Of a stretch of DNA of 64,000 nucleotides, positions 30,672 through 41,875 are shown piece after piece. The number at the start of each line of letters is the position of its first letter. The first letter of the stretch is position 1. The translations under genes were made by a program, and so were the position numbers. Below the pieces are notes generated by a model. The model ran no database searches. It was given only the letters and a program-made list of their open reading frames with translations, and was not told where the DNA came from. Source of the DNA: Chlorophyllum brunneum (taxonomy: Eukaryota; Basidiomycota; Agaricomycetes; Agaricales; Agaricaceae); contig OY756150.1 of assembly GCA_963576785.1 (NCBI GenBank), forward strand, positions 248,001 to 312,000. The letters are read 5' to 3'.

Positions 30672-32163
30672 CTACTCGGCACATCTGAGCGAATCCATGG
30701 ATATCTTCTGGCTAAATTCTACCAACTCCCAGACCCTCTTCCAACCTTCAGGCCCTTGAAGAACTTCCAGGCCGGGGAACAAACAGTGCAGATACCGAGC
30801 AACATCAAACCATTTCGAAGCCAACTTCTCCTTTTCCGGCTCCGTCTCATACACAGTTAATTCCCTGAGTCCGTGCCGCAGTGGTTTGAAATCGCAAAGG
30901 GGAACAGAACTCAAATCGACAGCAATTGATAACGACATGAGAGCTGGCAGTGACTCCGCAAGTTCCCGTAGGCCGGATAACGTCATGGTGGCTCCTGGGT
31001 CGGCCACAAAGATCGTGCTAGCCTGACGAGGCGCCAACCAAATAGACTTTGTGTCGAGAGTGTCCCTCAAGAGCGGCGCAAAGGCATCCGCGCAACTGAA
31101 CGCACCATTTTCTTCCGATGGTTGGAAAGTTGCCAAAGCCAAACGTGCCGCAGGCCACCTTTTCGTCATGATCCCCCACAGCTCCTTTGAATTTCTGTCC
31201 CAAATCGTTTTGCTCTGGCATTCGCCCAGAATGCATTCCAACTCCTTCGCATCTATCACATTTATGACCTCAAGGAAGATGTGCGGCGGAGCGGACAGCA
31301 CTAGTCGTTTTATCTTTCCCAAAGGATCTTCCACCGATGATGTGCCTGCCACCGCTTCAGTAGTTTCCGTTATCCACCCCCACCAGGTTATCGCAAGCCA
31401 CATTTCCTCCAGGTGTGGAAGCGCGCTGAATCCTCTAATGTCGTTGATCCCTTCCAGAGATACTAAACACCGTAATTCAAGTTTTCGAAGATCCCGGAAG
31501 CGAAGGATGTCCCTAAAAGCTTGTCGGTCGAAAACCTTTGCTGGATGGTCAAGGACAGCAATTTCCAGGCCGGACGCTACATCAGCGAGAGCTCGCAAAA
31601 AGTCTCCAAACGCCTCCCCATTTTCTTTCTTGCCTTTGCTCCACTTGTTCCATGGGATCGTGGTGACCTCTTTCAAAGAAGGCGAGAGGAAGAGTGGCGC
31701 ATGATGAAGAAGAGGACTGATCGAAGAGACATGTAGACTTCGCAAGTTTGGGAAAAACGCGCGACTTCCAAGCTTCTTTTGAAGATACATCAACACAGCG
31801 GGCGAGATAATAATCCCATCGTCCTTCGTGTCTTTATTAACTTGAAACGTTTTTACGCTCGCTGAGCAAGCTTGAAACCGATCCCAGGCCAGTGGCTCAA
31901 GACCCCCAACGAAAGTCTATCTCCGAATTCAGTACCACGCACGACTACTAAGGTAGAACCAGGAAACATACGTAGGACCCTTCGTATTTCTTCAAAGTAT
32001 CACCAAATGCCTCTTTCAACAAAGGCAACAGAGCAGACATTGTTTCCCATTGCCGTCCTTTGTCGCCACTGTCAGTTACCCTGATAGTCCGGGACACCGA
32101 ATTTGACCGAGAGCCTTGGTCAGGAGTATCCGGTGGGGAAGATGGTCTTGGAGCCTGGGACAT
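30672..32163 (-). CDS. LRR/F-box-family protein, paralogue group member 1
   Basis: Two exons: 32163-31972 and 31916-30672, with a 55-nt intron. Exon 1 encodes a Ser/Pro-rich head and ends ...LKKYEGSY in phase 0. Exon 2 opens TFVGGLEPLAWDRFQACSA, the WDRF-type segment that starts the leucine-rich part in many Agaricomycete F-box-like proteins. It continues with Leu-rich segments (FFPNLRSLHVSS, FRDLRKLELRC, LFPGLEVLQGPEGWKRVWELVEF). About 478 residues. A canonical F-box is not evident in exon 1, so it may have been lost or lie in an unrecognised upstream exon. The genes at 32756 and 34382 share this exon layout, so the three look like an old tandem duplication. No function can be stated beyond a protein-interaction scaffold. 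Confidence 0.72.
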
Positions 32164-32755
32164 GGTAGCACCAAGATGGGGAGAGTCTGAAAGAGGACGC
32201 GTGGTTTCAACACTAATTTATAGAGAGACGTAGCTTTGTACGACCCTAACCAGCCTCGTGTTTGAGGTGGTCAAAGAATAACAAACAGAACACGGTATGA
32301 TATTCTATGAATATCTCCTCCGAGTCAGTGAACGTCTGTATGATGACCTGAGAGGGAGGAGTATCAGTATGAGAGATGGCAAGAGGCTTGCGGAATAGAC
32401 GCTCTATGGTTTAGAGGTTTTACAGGGCTGAGAGCTGTAAAGAGAGAAATATTCCGTTCGTGCGCTCGATTAATAACCATCGTCATACTTATGCAGAACT
32501 GGGTGTTTCACTGAGTTGTTGTACAATATTAGTACACATGTGTTACACGTTCAAAAAAAGCAGCCGGAGAACAAAAGCATCGTATGGGGGCAAGAATCGA
32601 GTAGAGATGAAAGGAACATTCCTAGTCAAAATTCTCCAGATACGTTGATAAGAGATCTTATCATGTACTACTCGCCACTCAACTACGCATTGCGAAAGGG
32701 GAGAAAAAATGAACCTACCTCAAATTTTGTAAGTAAGAAACCAAAGCCTAGCGTT
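32164..32755. other. Intergenic, no gene recognised
   Basis: Upstream region of the gene starting at 32163 and 3' flank of the next paralogue. Short frames near 32460-32870 lie partly antisense to the neighbouring gene. Confidence 0.5.
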
Positions 32756-34241
32756 TCACACTTCGATTTCGCTCTTAACTCGATACCGCTTCTCATCCTG
32801 CACAACCTTCTGACAAAGTTTGACCATCTCCCATACCTCCTCCCAAAACGGAGAGTCACCAGGAGCGCAGGATAGTTGTTTGAGATTAGGGAAGAGGAGG
32901 TGAAGGTGCCGAGCAATTTTTGATGCATGCCGAGGAGAATATGTACCAACACTGTCGTTTCTATCCATTGGAAAGACTTTGGTGAAGACTTTCGTGACTG
33001 TGAGCTGCTCCAGTGAATGAGAAAGGGGCTCCAGATCTTCAAGTTCGGTTTCTGACTCGTGGCCCATGTCAATTGGCGACGACAATTTCGATAGCTTCGG
33101 AGCGCACATTGCAACATAGCGAAGCTGGGATATCGTCAAGTGGGATTTAAGGGGTGAAAAATGGAGTGTTTCTAATTGGCCCCAAACGCCTGCATGTACT
33201 CCCTGCGTGTCTGCCACTAAGGACCCGGTATCAAAGTTCTCCTGCGCTCCGCGCCCCAGTAGATCGTAAATGGTACAATCGGGTGAGGAAACGGTCAGAT
33301 CTCTCAGAGATTCCGACCATCTAGCCACCCCCCACTGCCTTGGATGCGTGGTAATACTTTTCTTCCCGCGCTTCCCCGTAAGAGAGTTGGTCTTCGTTAC
33401 GAGTGAGAGCCAAACCAAGTTGGTAGTTGCAAGGGAATCCAGGAATTCTGCTAGTAGCCGAGAAGGGCCTTGAAGACTCAGACACTTGAGTTTGCTCAAG
33501 TGTTCTGGTTCAGGTTCCGAAGAGAAAGACATCGTGCTCGAACCTCCAGAAACGTCAAGTCGCAGTTCCTCAAGATTGGTCAGTGAACTAAGGAAGGAAA
33601 AGATGTCTGATGCGCACCGAATACCAGTCAGAGGACTGATCTTCAAGGTACGAAGAGAGGTAAGACGGTTAATGAGGTGGAGGGATGGTACGTCTAAATA
33701 ACGTGGGTAGTCGACATGAAGGTGTATCACTCCAGGTGCTAGAGCTACGAGCGCCTGTAGAAACGCCTCCATAATCCGACCGTGGGGTGACCCGGGTGTC
33801 AATGTGGTGTCGGATATCTCCACACTCACACTCTCAAGTACGGGAGAGAGAAGGAGAGGGGAATAATTGAGAAAGTTTTCCATATCGGCAATGTGGATAG
33901 TCTTCAGCCCAGGAAGAAATGGCTGACCCATGAGCTTTGAAAGAATCGGGACAAACACGGCCAATGACGCAGTGGTCTCCTCTTCTTCCACGACATAAAA
34001 GGACTCAATGCGCTGTGCCGCGGCTTGAAAGTAAGTCCAGTCGTCGGGCACAATAGGTCCAACAAGAACCTGCGCTCCGTGCAGCTAAGGAGAGATGGGG
34101 TGGTATGTAACATACACGCACATAATGCGATTTGAACAATTGGAGGTTCGAGAAATTTTTCAGAATGGGTATAAAAGACGAGTGCTTTGATGCCGGAGCG
34201 ACATTAACAAGATCAACCTCTGTAGCAGAGAGACTAGACAT
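32756..34241 (-). CDS. LRR/F-box-family protein, paralogue group member 2
   Basis: Two exons: 34241-34122 and 34084-32756, with a 37-nt intron that is short but has GTGCGT and TTAG ends. Exon 1 (MSSLSATEVDLVNVAPASKH...) ends ...LFKSHY in phase 0, the same position and phase as in its two neighbours. Exon 2 starts LHGAQVLVGPIVPDDWTYFQ and carries Leu-rich segments: LPGLKTIHIADMENFL, LTSLRTLKISPLTG, LTNLEELRLDVSGG, LFPNLKQLSCAPGD. The last of these leads into an EEVWEMVKLCQ ending that the paralogues share (VWELVEF, VWELVKLCQ). About 483 residues. An ATG at 34304 would add 21 residues. Likely an adaptor or scaffold, substrate unknown. Confidence 0.72.
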
Positions 34242-34381
34242 TGGTTGTCGATAAGAGAGTACTATCAGCAAACGACGATCAAATCTGATCTCTACTATCC
34301 CCATATCGGTCAGCTAAGTACCTACGAAGCTACTTAACATAAATCATGGAAACGTATTTCCAAACAAAGAACTAACGAACG

Positions 34382-36057
34382 TTAAATGGCATCGAAACTC
34401 CCCTGAATCAATCCCCTGCTCTTTTCGTCTGCACGAACGCCCTGGCAGAGCTTTACCAACTCCCAAACTCCATCCCACTCCTGTTTATTCACCGTCGCGA
34501 TCAAACTCTGAATATCGGGGAAGAGCGCGTTTAAGTACCGCACCATCCCGACTGATTGAACCCAATCATTGTTACGACCTTTTCCTTCGCATTCCGGTGG
34601 AGCGGTAATCACTGAATGATCGTTCGAGTTGATGGGGTTGCTGGTAATGGTCAAGGACTGAAGCGGGTGTATAATAGCGTGCATTCCACCACCCGGAAGT
34701 TTTTCATCGACGTCGAGCGATGCGCACACCTCCTTGAGGAAGGGAGTAGACTCGGCAATATTCCTCAAGAGAGGGAGCGAGACCATAAATTCCGCAGGTA
34801 AATGGAGAGACTCCATGTGAGTCCAAAGCCTGGAGGAAGAGTTGAATGTCTGCTCGATATTGATGATGGAGCAGCCTTCGACACGAAGACTCTTGAGAGC
34901 TTGGAGGCGAGTGAGTTGCTGGAGGTTGCACTTCAAGTCGGTGGACGAAGTGATCACCACACTCTTCAGAGACAGAGGCCAGCGAGAGGAAAGAGTGGCT
35001 AAGAGGTCAATATTGCATTCGGATTGGGGTGGCTCTACCACATTTTCTTTCTGACGAGGAGTAGGTTTTTTTTGCTTGAGGGGCTTGAGCTTAGCAGAGG
35101 GGATAACCGTGCTAGAGCTGACTCCCACCGGCTTCGCAAAGGAGGTATTCTCAAAGCTGAAACTCTCAAGATAGCCCGAAGCAATAATTCGGACGAAGTC
35201 CAGCATTATATCGAGCGGCGAGGAAACGTGTATGTGCTTCAACGAAGGAAGAAGCATGCCCAGTGGAAGGGGTGTGGCCAGTTTCGTATACTTCGAGGAT
35301 GAAGCTGCAAGGGAGAGGTGTTCGAGAGAGTCCAGGAGACCTAGAGGACGGAATCCCTCAAAATTCTCCGCGTTGACAAAGGACATCACCTCAAGGACGC
35401 GGAGGTGGGAGAACCTCGCGATAGTGTCCAACCAAAAGCGAGGAACTCCTGGTACATTCCTGAGCTGCAAAAATCGGAGGTTTGGAGCGGAGGCAGCCAG
35501 TTCAGTAAGAAATGCCCCTATCATGGGCTCGGTGGCAGAAGGTTCAGAATGAGCAAGACTGAGCTCCAAGGTGACATCTTTGAGGGAGGGAGAAACGAGG
35601 AGCGACAGGTAGTGCACAGATGAATCGATGTGCTCGAATTTGATGCTGAATAGTTTCGGGAAAAGGGGTTCGCCCCTAAGTTGCTGTGCAAGTCGAACAA
35701 ACACCGAGGGCGATATTTGGGCTGCTTCTTCATTTGCCTGTATACCGAACTCGAAGTGGTCTATAGTGCGTGCGGCCTCAATAAGTGACTTCCACACCTC
35801 CGAGGCAGGAAAAGAGGTGATCATCTACGTTCTTTTGATAAGTCTTGGACAAGACGCGGCTGCGTACGAGTCGTACTTACATATTGGCCCTCATACTTCT
35901 CAAGGCACCCGGCGGTTCCTCTGAATAGAGTCAGGAAGGATATGATTTTTTGACATTCATTGGCCTTCTCCGAATATGCCCACGAATCCGGATCGGTGGA
36001 GGGACAGGATGACATATCGGTATCGACGGAAAAATGGGAAGAGGTGTCTGATACCAT
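34382..36057 (-). CDS. LRR/F-box-family protein, paralogue group member 3
   Basis: Two exons: 36057-35881 and 35824-34382, with a 56-nt intron. Exon 1 (MVSDTSSHFSVDTDMSSCPS...) ends ...CLEKYEGQY, nearly the same end as the gene at 30672. Exon 2 starts MITSFPASEVWKSLIEAART and has LRR-like segments (LFPKLFSIKFEHI, FSHLRVLEVMSFV, LPSLKHIHVSSP) and the shared ending LFPDIQSL...VWELVKLCQGV. It contains a Lys/Pro-rich insert (KLKPLKQKKPTPRQKE) not seen in the others. About 540 residues. The common exon-exon junction supports a shared ancestor for the three genes despite low sequence similarity. Confidence 0.74.
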
Positions 36058-36502
36058 TGGGGGAGAGGCGAACAGAGCGTAAATTTATACTCCAACGTTC
36101 AACCATAAGGTGAGTATAATTGACGTTTTTGATAGACAACGAAATAGAAGCATGCGGGACTGACCAGAAATATCATTCCCGCTCGTGCAAAGGTGGTGTA
36201 CACGGGCGAAAGAAGAATGTCAGTAGGGAAGTCGAGTTGACAATGATGATGGTCATTGGTTTGAGGTTGGGGATGTATATTATGTAAATTCGTAATATCC
36301 TTCATGAGCCAAGTTAGCATGCCTAGTACCGACAGCATCTTATTTTCCCTCAATGGCCTTCATAGTAAATAAAAAAGACCGTACATATGCCCCTGTAAGC
36401 CCAGTTTAGTCTTAAATCGTTCCACCCCAGTTACAACTCACTGGGCATCAGAGAATAGACCACACTCATCGAACCATCCTCCACGCCATCACCCGCAAGA
36501 CC
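36058..36502. other. Intergenic, no gene recognised
   Basis: Between the minus-strand LRR gene and the decayed glutathione transferase on the plus strand. AT-rich; no supported frame. Confidence 0.5.
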
Positions 36503-37140
36503 ATGGTCGTAAGGCTCTACGGGTTCTCTGAATGTATAGCCGGTAAGTTCGCCGCCGCGATTCCCCACGAGAAAGGGGTCCCGTTCGGGTACATCAACGT
36601 CAATTGTCCAGAGTACAAGAACAGGAAGCAGCCACGCCGCCAAGTTCCCTGTGTCGTGCATGGCCACAAACCGAACCGCACGATCGGCTTTTACTTGATG
36701 TACAATCGAACTTTAGAATGATGTTGTATGAGAACCCCTCCATTGCTTATCATTTTGAGGTGAAATATCTGAACCACGGGACCTTGCTCGACCTTCCGAT
36801 CCCGAGCAACGTGCTCTATTCGACAAAAGCCCTTTCTTCAGGAAGTTTCAGCATTGATGTTTATGGTTACCCCCCATTTTCGAGATAATACCCAAGTTGA
36901 AGTGAGTGATACTGGCAGGGTGCATTAACCATCACCCGGGGTTTGTGAAGGAGAATCCAGATCTCAGGCGCCCAAGAAACCTGACGTCTATGAAGAGATC
37001 CTCTCAAAGCAGAGGTATCTTGCGGGCGAGGGAGGAATTGGTCTCATTGAGTGGCGGATCTTATGCTGAGAGACCCAGCGTTGCCAGATAGCTCGACGAT
37101 AGCTCTCGTCGACCTGGCACAAGGCGGAGGACGGCATGAA
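36503..37140 (+). pseudogene. Glutathione S-transferase pseudogene, copy 1 (heavily decayed)
   Basis: Starts MVVRLYGFSECIAGKFAA, colinear with MVLKLYGYTYSTHSKIVA of the next copy, and keeps KGVPFGYINVNCPEYKNR and QVPCV before an intron at the same place. After the intron LYENPSIAYHFE replaces LYESRAIPRYLE. The C-terminal half survives as islands: a segment like KPDVYEEILSKQRYLAGE near 36980 and debris of the last helix near 37080-37140. The catalytic N-terminal region has lost its motif around the glutathione-binding loop, and several frame breaks are present. A GST would conjugate glutathione to electrophiles; this copy cannot. Confidence 0.7.
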
Positions 37141-37433
37141 CCTCAGTATAGTTTGAATCAATCGATTGGCTAGGAAGCCATTTCATTTTACGATTAACTA
37201 AGGTTCAGAAGAGATCTGTAGGTTGGGTTACACTGATTCGGATATTCACCCACTTTCGTTAGGCTATGGGGCACGCTGTATGACCTTCTTCTCGATAATC
37301 GATAAGAGCCACTGGAGAAGTTGCCAGGTACAGTATGGTATATATATAATATGGGGTAACCATCCGTTACAAGTATTCAAGAACGTTGCGTCCACCTCTG
37401 AAGACCAGTCCAGCATCATCCCCTGTTTAAAAC

Positions 37434-38251
37434 ATGGTTCTCAAACTATACGGATACACCTACTCTACGCATTCGAAGATCGTCGCTGTTGTTCTCTACG
37501 AAAAGGGGATTCCTTTCGAGTATATAAATATTGACCTCGCCAAGGGTCAGCACAGAACCGAGGAATATCTCGCCGTATAGCCATTTGGCTAGGTTCCCTG
37601 CATCGTGCGCATGAATGCTTTGCGACACACGTTCATCTAACAAGAATGAATATTCTAGGACGACGATGGTTTCATCCTGTATGAGAGTCGTGCCATCCCT
37701 CGTTACCTTGAGGAGAATTACCCAAATCGAGGACCCAAACTGATCCCTTCCGACCCGAAGAAGCGTGCCTTGTTTGAACAAGCAGTTGCTAGTGAAGCCT
37801 TTAACTTTGACCATTACGGTACTCCCATCATCCTCGAAACCTTTGTGAAAAAGTGAGTGAGACGCGTTTCTACACCGCTGTTCCTGATTACCAACCTATC
37901 TAGACTCCAAAATCAAGTGCCCAACGAGGAGAAGGTCAAGGAGCTGTCAGAGGCACTCGCTGCCAAGCTCGATGTATATGAAAAAATTCTTTCGAAACAA
38001 AAATACATTGCTGGGGATGTAAGTGTCGATCGTTGTGATTGACGCTCTCGATGTCCGCTGATGTAAATTCTTACCGCCAGGAACTTACCCTCGCGGATAT
38101 CTACTACCTTCCAGTTGGTTCTCTACTTCCCTTTGCTGGATTTAATGTTACAGAAGGGAGGCCCAATGTGAAGAGATGGTTTGACGAGATATCTAGCCTT
38201 GCGTCTTGGCAGAAGGTGAAGGACGGATTGTCTGCTCCCCTCGCTGAGTAA
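37434..38251 (+). pseudogene. Glutathione S-transferase, copy 2, with two in-frame TAG stops
   Basis: Four exons with good splice sites: 37434-37604, 37659-37852, 37904-38018, 38081-38251. The spliced product would be about 217 residues, the usual GST length. It has an N-terminal thioredoxin-fold domain (MVLKLYGYTYSTHSKI, KGIPFEYINIDLAKGQH, DDDGFILYESRAIPRYL) and a helical C-terminal domain (LDVYEKILSKQKYIAGDE, LTLADIYYLPVG, PNVKRWFDEISS). In exon 1, codons in the segment normally reading V-[QH]-P-F-G-Q-V-P are TAG twice (V*PFG*VPC). Both are explained by CAG to TAG changes. Everything else is open. It reads as a recently killed GSTF/phi-like gene. Confidence 0.82.
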
Positions 38252-38889
38252 AGGGTAGAGTCTAATGTCAATGTGCATGAATACACTTTCATTCCTGTGC
38301 GATGCCAGGAATTGTTGATATATGTGCCAGACTGCCACAGTATTCCCGAACGACTAAAGAGAAAGATACAACGAGATCTGGAAGGTGACTCAACCCTATC
38401 TCTGCGGAAACTTGCCAGAGGAACTCGCACATTTTCAGTGACTATTTTGTGAACGACAGTAACTGTAGCAGCACCGCATTGTTTCAAATATCGCTTCTTA
38501 TCCCTGGCTATGCTCCTCTGAAATAATTAAGCGACATGGATGAGGAAAGAGCCGATCCAGGAAGCCAGGGAAGTCTGTCAGCATCACTGGGCTGTTTGGT
38601 GTGGACACGAGACCTGTGGAAGCACGGATGGATCCCGTTGTTCGAACTCCTCAGCATGCGCGACGCCACTACATGGAGGTGATACAGTTCTGAGTGAAAG
38701 CGCCTCCGCTTCCAGACAAGGGCCCGTATATTGGCAGAGGCAGATGAACTTATTCAGGGACGCCGCGACTGTCCAGTGGAGGTGTAGAGAACGCAAGTAG
38801 GGAAGGTAGCATTGGTCGACAAAGGAATTGACGTTTATTTCGTGCTGTAGTCGTAAGTACACTGGCTTTGAAGTGTCTAGACATCTTCA
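38252..38889. other. Intergenic, no gene recognised
   Basis: Short frames on both strands without recognisable motifs. Confidence 0.45.
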
Positions 38890-39930
38890 ATGATGAATCA
38901 ATGTCATTCCGGGCTGGACCAGCCTGTGCTGAAACCTGGCTCTATTGTGATGAAGGCACCTTTCAGCGAACAAGACCAACCAATTCTCCACAAGGGAATT
39001 CGCGACTGTCGTACTGAGCAACCCGATGGACAGGTCGATAACCTGAGCGGAGATAGCGGTCCTGGAAGGCGAAGCAATTGTGTTCAGTGAGCTGAGAGAA
39101 GTCGTTCCACTTAGGTTTCTGGATGATGGCCGCCTGGGTGGTCAGGCTTGATTTGAATGACACATACAGGATCCTGAGCAGAGGACGTAGGCAACTGAAC
39201 GAGTCGATTCCGACCAACGGATTGGGCTTGAGGACACCAAGTACGTTCCGATTTCCGAGAAGGCGAAGCCGTGGTGCAAGAATCTCCAGGAAGACGCTGA
39301 TGTTGAATGTGGTAATGTTCGGCGACTTGGCGGCTGGGTCGGTGATAAACCCTTCAATGGCAATGGTCGATTTTAGTCTGAGAGCTCCCACGAGAATACC
39401 CTGGTTGGGACAGGAAGTAAGGGTGATCAAGTTGGACAGCTTTCAGGGAGGGAGGGGTGAGGGGAAGGAAGTAGAGCGGTGACAAACATGAATCCTGATC
39501 TTCAAATCTCGGAGTAGCGAAAAAACCGGATGCTTGTCATGTAGCTCTCGTGAAGCGCTCTTGTAGTGGTTACTGGAGTGGTGGGGAAGGGCATTCTCAG
39601 GAAGGCATCAATCCCAAGACTGCGATCAAGGATTTAATTCCAAGCGTTGGTGCCAGAAAGTCGTGCCAAAAAAATCCACAGGCGATCGATTTAGAGCAGT
39701 GGACCTGTTCCAGGTTGCTGGTATCACGTAGAATTTGATTGGGCCTTCAGTCTTCTCGAATCGGGTCCAAAAACGGAATTAGGTATGAAATCCAAAGGCG
39801 AGGAATCAGTTCAGCCATGTCGAGGTAACTGGCGCTGGGATTCACTCTTAGTGTCTTACCTGTGAGAATTGCTGGGCTGTGTGGAAATCTTTTGGTGTAT
39901 CACTCGCTGATCGCTACGAAACAGGGGGAG
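38890..39930 (-). pseudogene. F-box-like/LRR pseudogene
   Basis: Minus-strand remnants typical of an Agaricomycete F-box-like protein are split over frames. Near 39840-39600 there is SASYLDMAELIPRLWISYL, followed by SPLYFLPLTPPSLKAVQL around 39470-39440. At 39430-38963 there is an open 155-codon piece with TLTSCPNQGILVGALRLKS, IEGFITDPAAKSPNITTF and LEILAPRLRLLG. The LSPSLK-like motif and the 'sum over LRRs' layout resemble the intact genes nearby, but stops and frameshifts separate every block. No start codon or F-box survives. The adjoining decayed GSTs suggest a general decay zone. Confidence 0.5.
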
Positions 39931-40366
39931 AGGAAGGCGTTAGGTATTTGTTCTTTTTGCTTCGGGATGATCAGAGGTTTGAGGATCGTTTTCATCAAAA
40001 TCGGGGTCGCAGCACAGCATAGCACGGAAGCCGAGAAGTTTGTATGATGTCCACCCCAGAATATCTAACAACCACACAGGGCTTGGGTGGTTGGCGGGAA
40101 AACGATACCGGTGTTTGTGGTGCTGGTGCACCCGGAGACATAGTCTGAGGAGAGCAGCAGGACATGCCCCATGTCACTCACCAGATCGGACGATGGCGGG
40201 TAGCCATGAATAGCTCACGTTTGCCAGACCCCTGTAGTAGAGCAGCCGGAGAAGAAGTGTGATCCGCGAGATGGTGAAGATTCTGCCTGGGGGCGTTCGG
40301 GGCCGAGGAAACAAGTGAATTTGAAGATGGTTGAGGAATACTGTATTTGCCGTACCACATACACCA
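39931..40366. other. Intergenic, no gene recognised
   Basis: Probably upstream debris of the F-box-like pseudogene plus the 3' flank of the SURF6 homologue. Minus frames here overlap antisense to that gene's end. Confidence 0.45.
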
Positions 40367-41791
40367 CTACTTCTTTCCTTTGCCTTTTCCGCCGCTCTTG
40401 CCAAACGACTTTCCCTCAAATCCAGGTCTCGACTTCCCTTTCTTCTTCTCTTTTCTTCGCTCATTGCGCGACGCGATGTTGTCCCCACGCTTCTTCTGCT
40501 TCGCGGCTATGGAAGCGGCAACCTGCTCCTTTCGTTCCTCCCTAAACCCGGGATGAGCGAATTACCAAAGATTCAAGATTAGCCACATACCATGCCTTCT
40601 TGCTCTTCACCTTCACTTTCTCCTTCCTTTTGGCAGCCTTCTTCAGCCTCGTTTCATCATCGCGAATCTTCACACCTTCTAATCGCGCTTCAGCTTTATC
40701 CCACTTCTCTTGCTCTTCAATCGCCTTCCGCTTCTCTGCGGACATTGAAGCAAGTTTTTCTTTGCGCGCAGCGAGCTGCTCGAGCGCTTGTTGCGGGTCG
40801 GACGTTGTTTTTAGCTTTTCGGATTTCTTAGACGATGACTGGCCGACGATGTTACCAAAGGTGACATTTGCCATCTTGGACTGAGAGCCCGTATGACGCG
40901 TGAGCGGAGCCGATTGGTCTGGTACAAGGAGTTGAGTCTATTTGAGATATGTTATGTGAGCCCAGAAAACAAGGTAGTGATTTTTCGAACGAACCTTGGT
41001 AGAATTTCCCTTCTGCTTTTCGTCTCTCTTATCCTTATTCTTTTTACATTTCATCTCTTCCGCCCGTTTGATTTTCTCTTTTGTCTCTTTTCTCCGCCGT
41101 TCTCGCATAGCGGCACGCTGTCTTCTTCGTTCTTCCAGTAGCTCGTCCCGATCGCCAGCTTCACCTCTCGCCCGAGTAGGTCGACCTTTATTCCGAAGCT
41201 GTGCCATCCTACTGTGCAGCTTACTGCGCAGAGCCTCGATACCGTTGGACTCTGGCATAGGAATAAAATTTTCGCCCGGCTCTGAGTCCTGGTCAGGGCC
41301 CTGATGGTCCACCTCATCAAGATCGAGGTCAACCTGCATAGCTATATCCTCATATTCATCGTCGTCAGACTGGGACTCGAGCAGTTTTCGCCTCTTGCTC
41401 TTCTTTTTGGTTGCTTCTTGTTGCTGGAGGACCTCGTTTTGTATGTCAATGACGGATTTGTTGTTGGTTGGATCGAACTAATTATGTTGGACATCGGGGG
41501 AATAGGGCAATGGTACCGCGCTCACTTTTGCCTTCCTTGCCTTCTTGGAAGCCTCCTTGATAGCCTGCTTGTCCTCCTTTTTGTTCTTTTTGTGTTTCTG
41601 GTACTTGGACGTAATCTATGTACGAGAACTAGTATGAACATAAATGTGCTACCTGATGCCCAGAACGTACCTGTTCTTCATCCTCCTCTTGTACAAGGTA
41701 GTATTTTGCTGGTATTAGGTTCAGTAGCGACTCGAATGTGTCATTATGTTGTTCCAGCGAGGCTCTAAGGACGGCGACTGGTGTCGGCATA
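40367..41791 (-). CDS. SURF6/Rrp14-like ribosome biogenesis protein
   Basis: Six exons on the minus strand, all GT-AG. It starts MPTPVAVLRASLEQHND at 41791 and ends GKSGGKGKGKK at 40367. Confirmed junctions include 40995 to about 40937 and 40591 to 40541. N-terminal motif FESLLNLIPAKYYL is the conserved RRP14 N-terminal segment. A long Lys/Glu/Arg-rich coiled-coil middle (KETKEKIKRAEEMK) follows, then FGNIVGQ and the SURF6 core (LARKEKL-type repeats, AEARLEGVKIRDDETRLKKA, KKAWEERKEQVAAS). About 340 residues. SURF6/Rrp14 acts in the nucleolus in early 60S and 40S pre-rRNA assembly. The gene is head to head with the PTPA homologue, 84 bp apart. Confidence 0.9.
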
Positions 41792-41875
41792 GGGAAGAGA
41801 GGAAAATAAAAGATAGGGTTAGGGTTCTGCAATTGACAAGAACGTGATGGTTTGTAATGGACTTGATCTTCCACA
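41792..41875. promoter_or_regulatory. Compact bidirectional promoter region (84 bp)
   Basis: Only 84 bp separate the start codons of the SURF6-like gene (-) and the PTPA-like gene (+). It contains TTAGGGTTAGGGTTC (near 41817-41826), two telomere-like repeats that could bind a TTAGGG/RAP1-type or Tbf1-type factor. Both transcripts must start here or within the neighbouring 5' coding sequence. Regulatory role is inferred. Confidence 0.55.

Noticed and set aside
37575..37592. Reassigned stop codon (TAG read as Gln) suggested by the two TAGs in the GST gene
   Set aside because: Other host genes here (complex I, PTPA, ISY1, transporter) use ordinary Gln codons and end cleanly at standard stops. 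The neighbouring GST copy is also decayed, so pseudogenisation is simpler.
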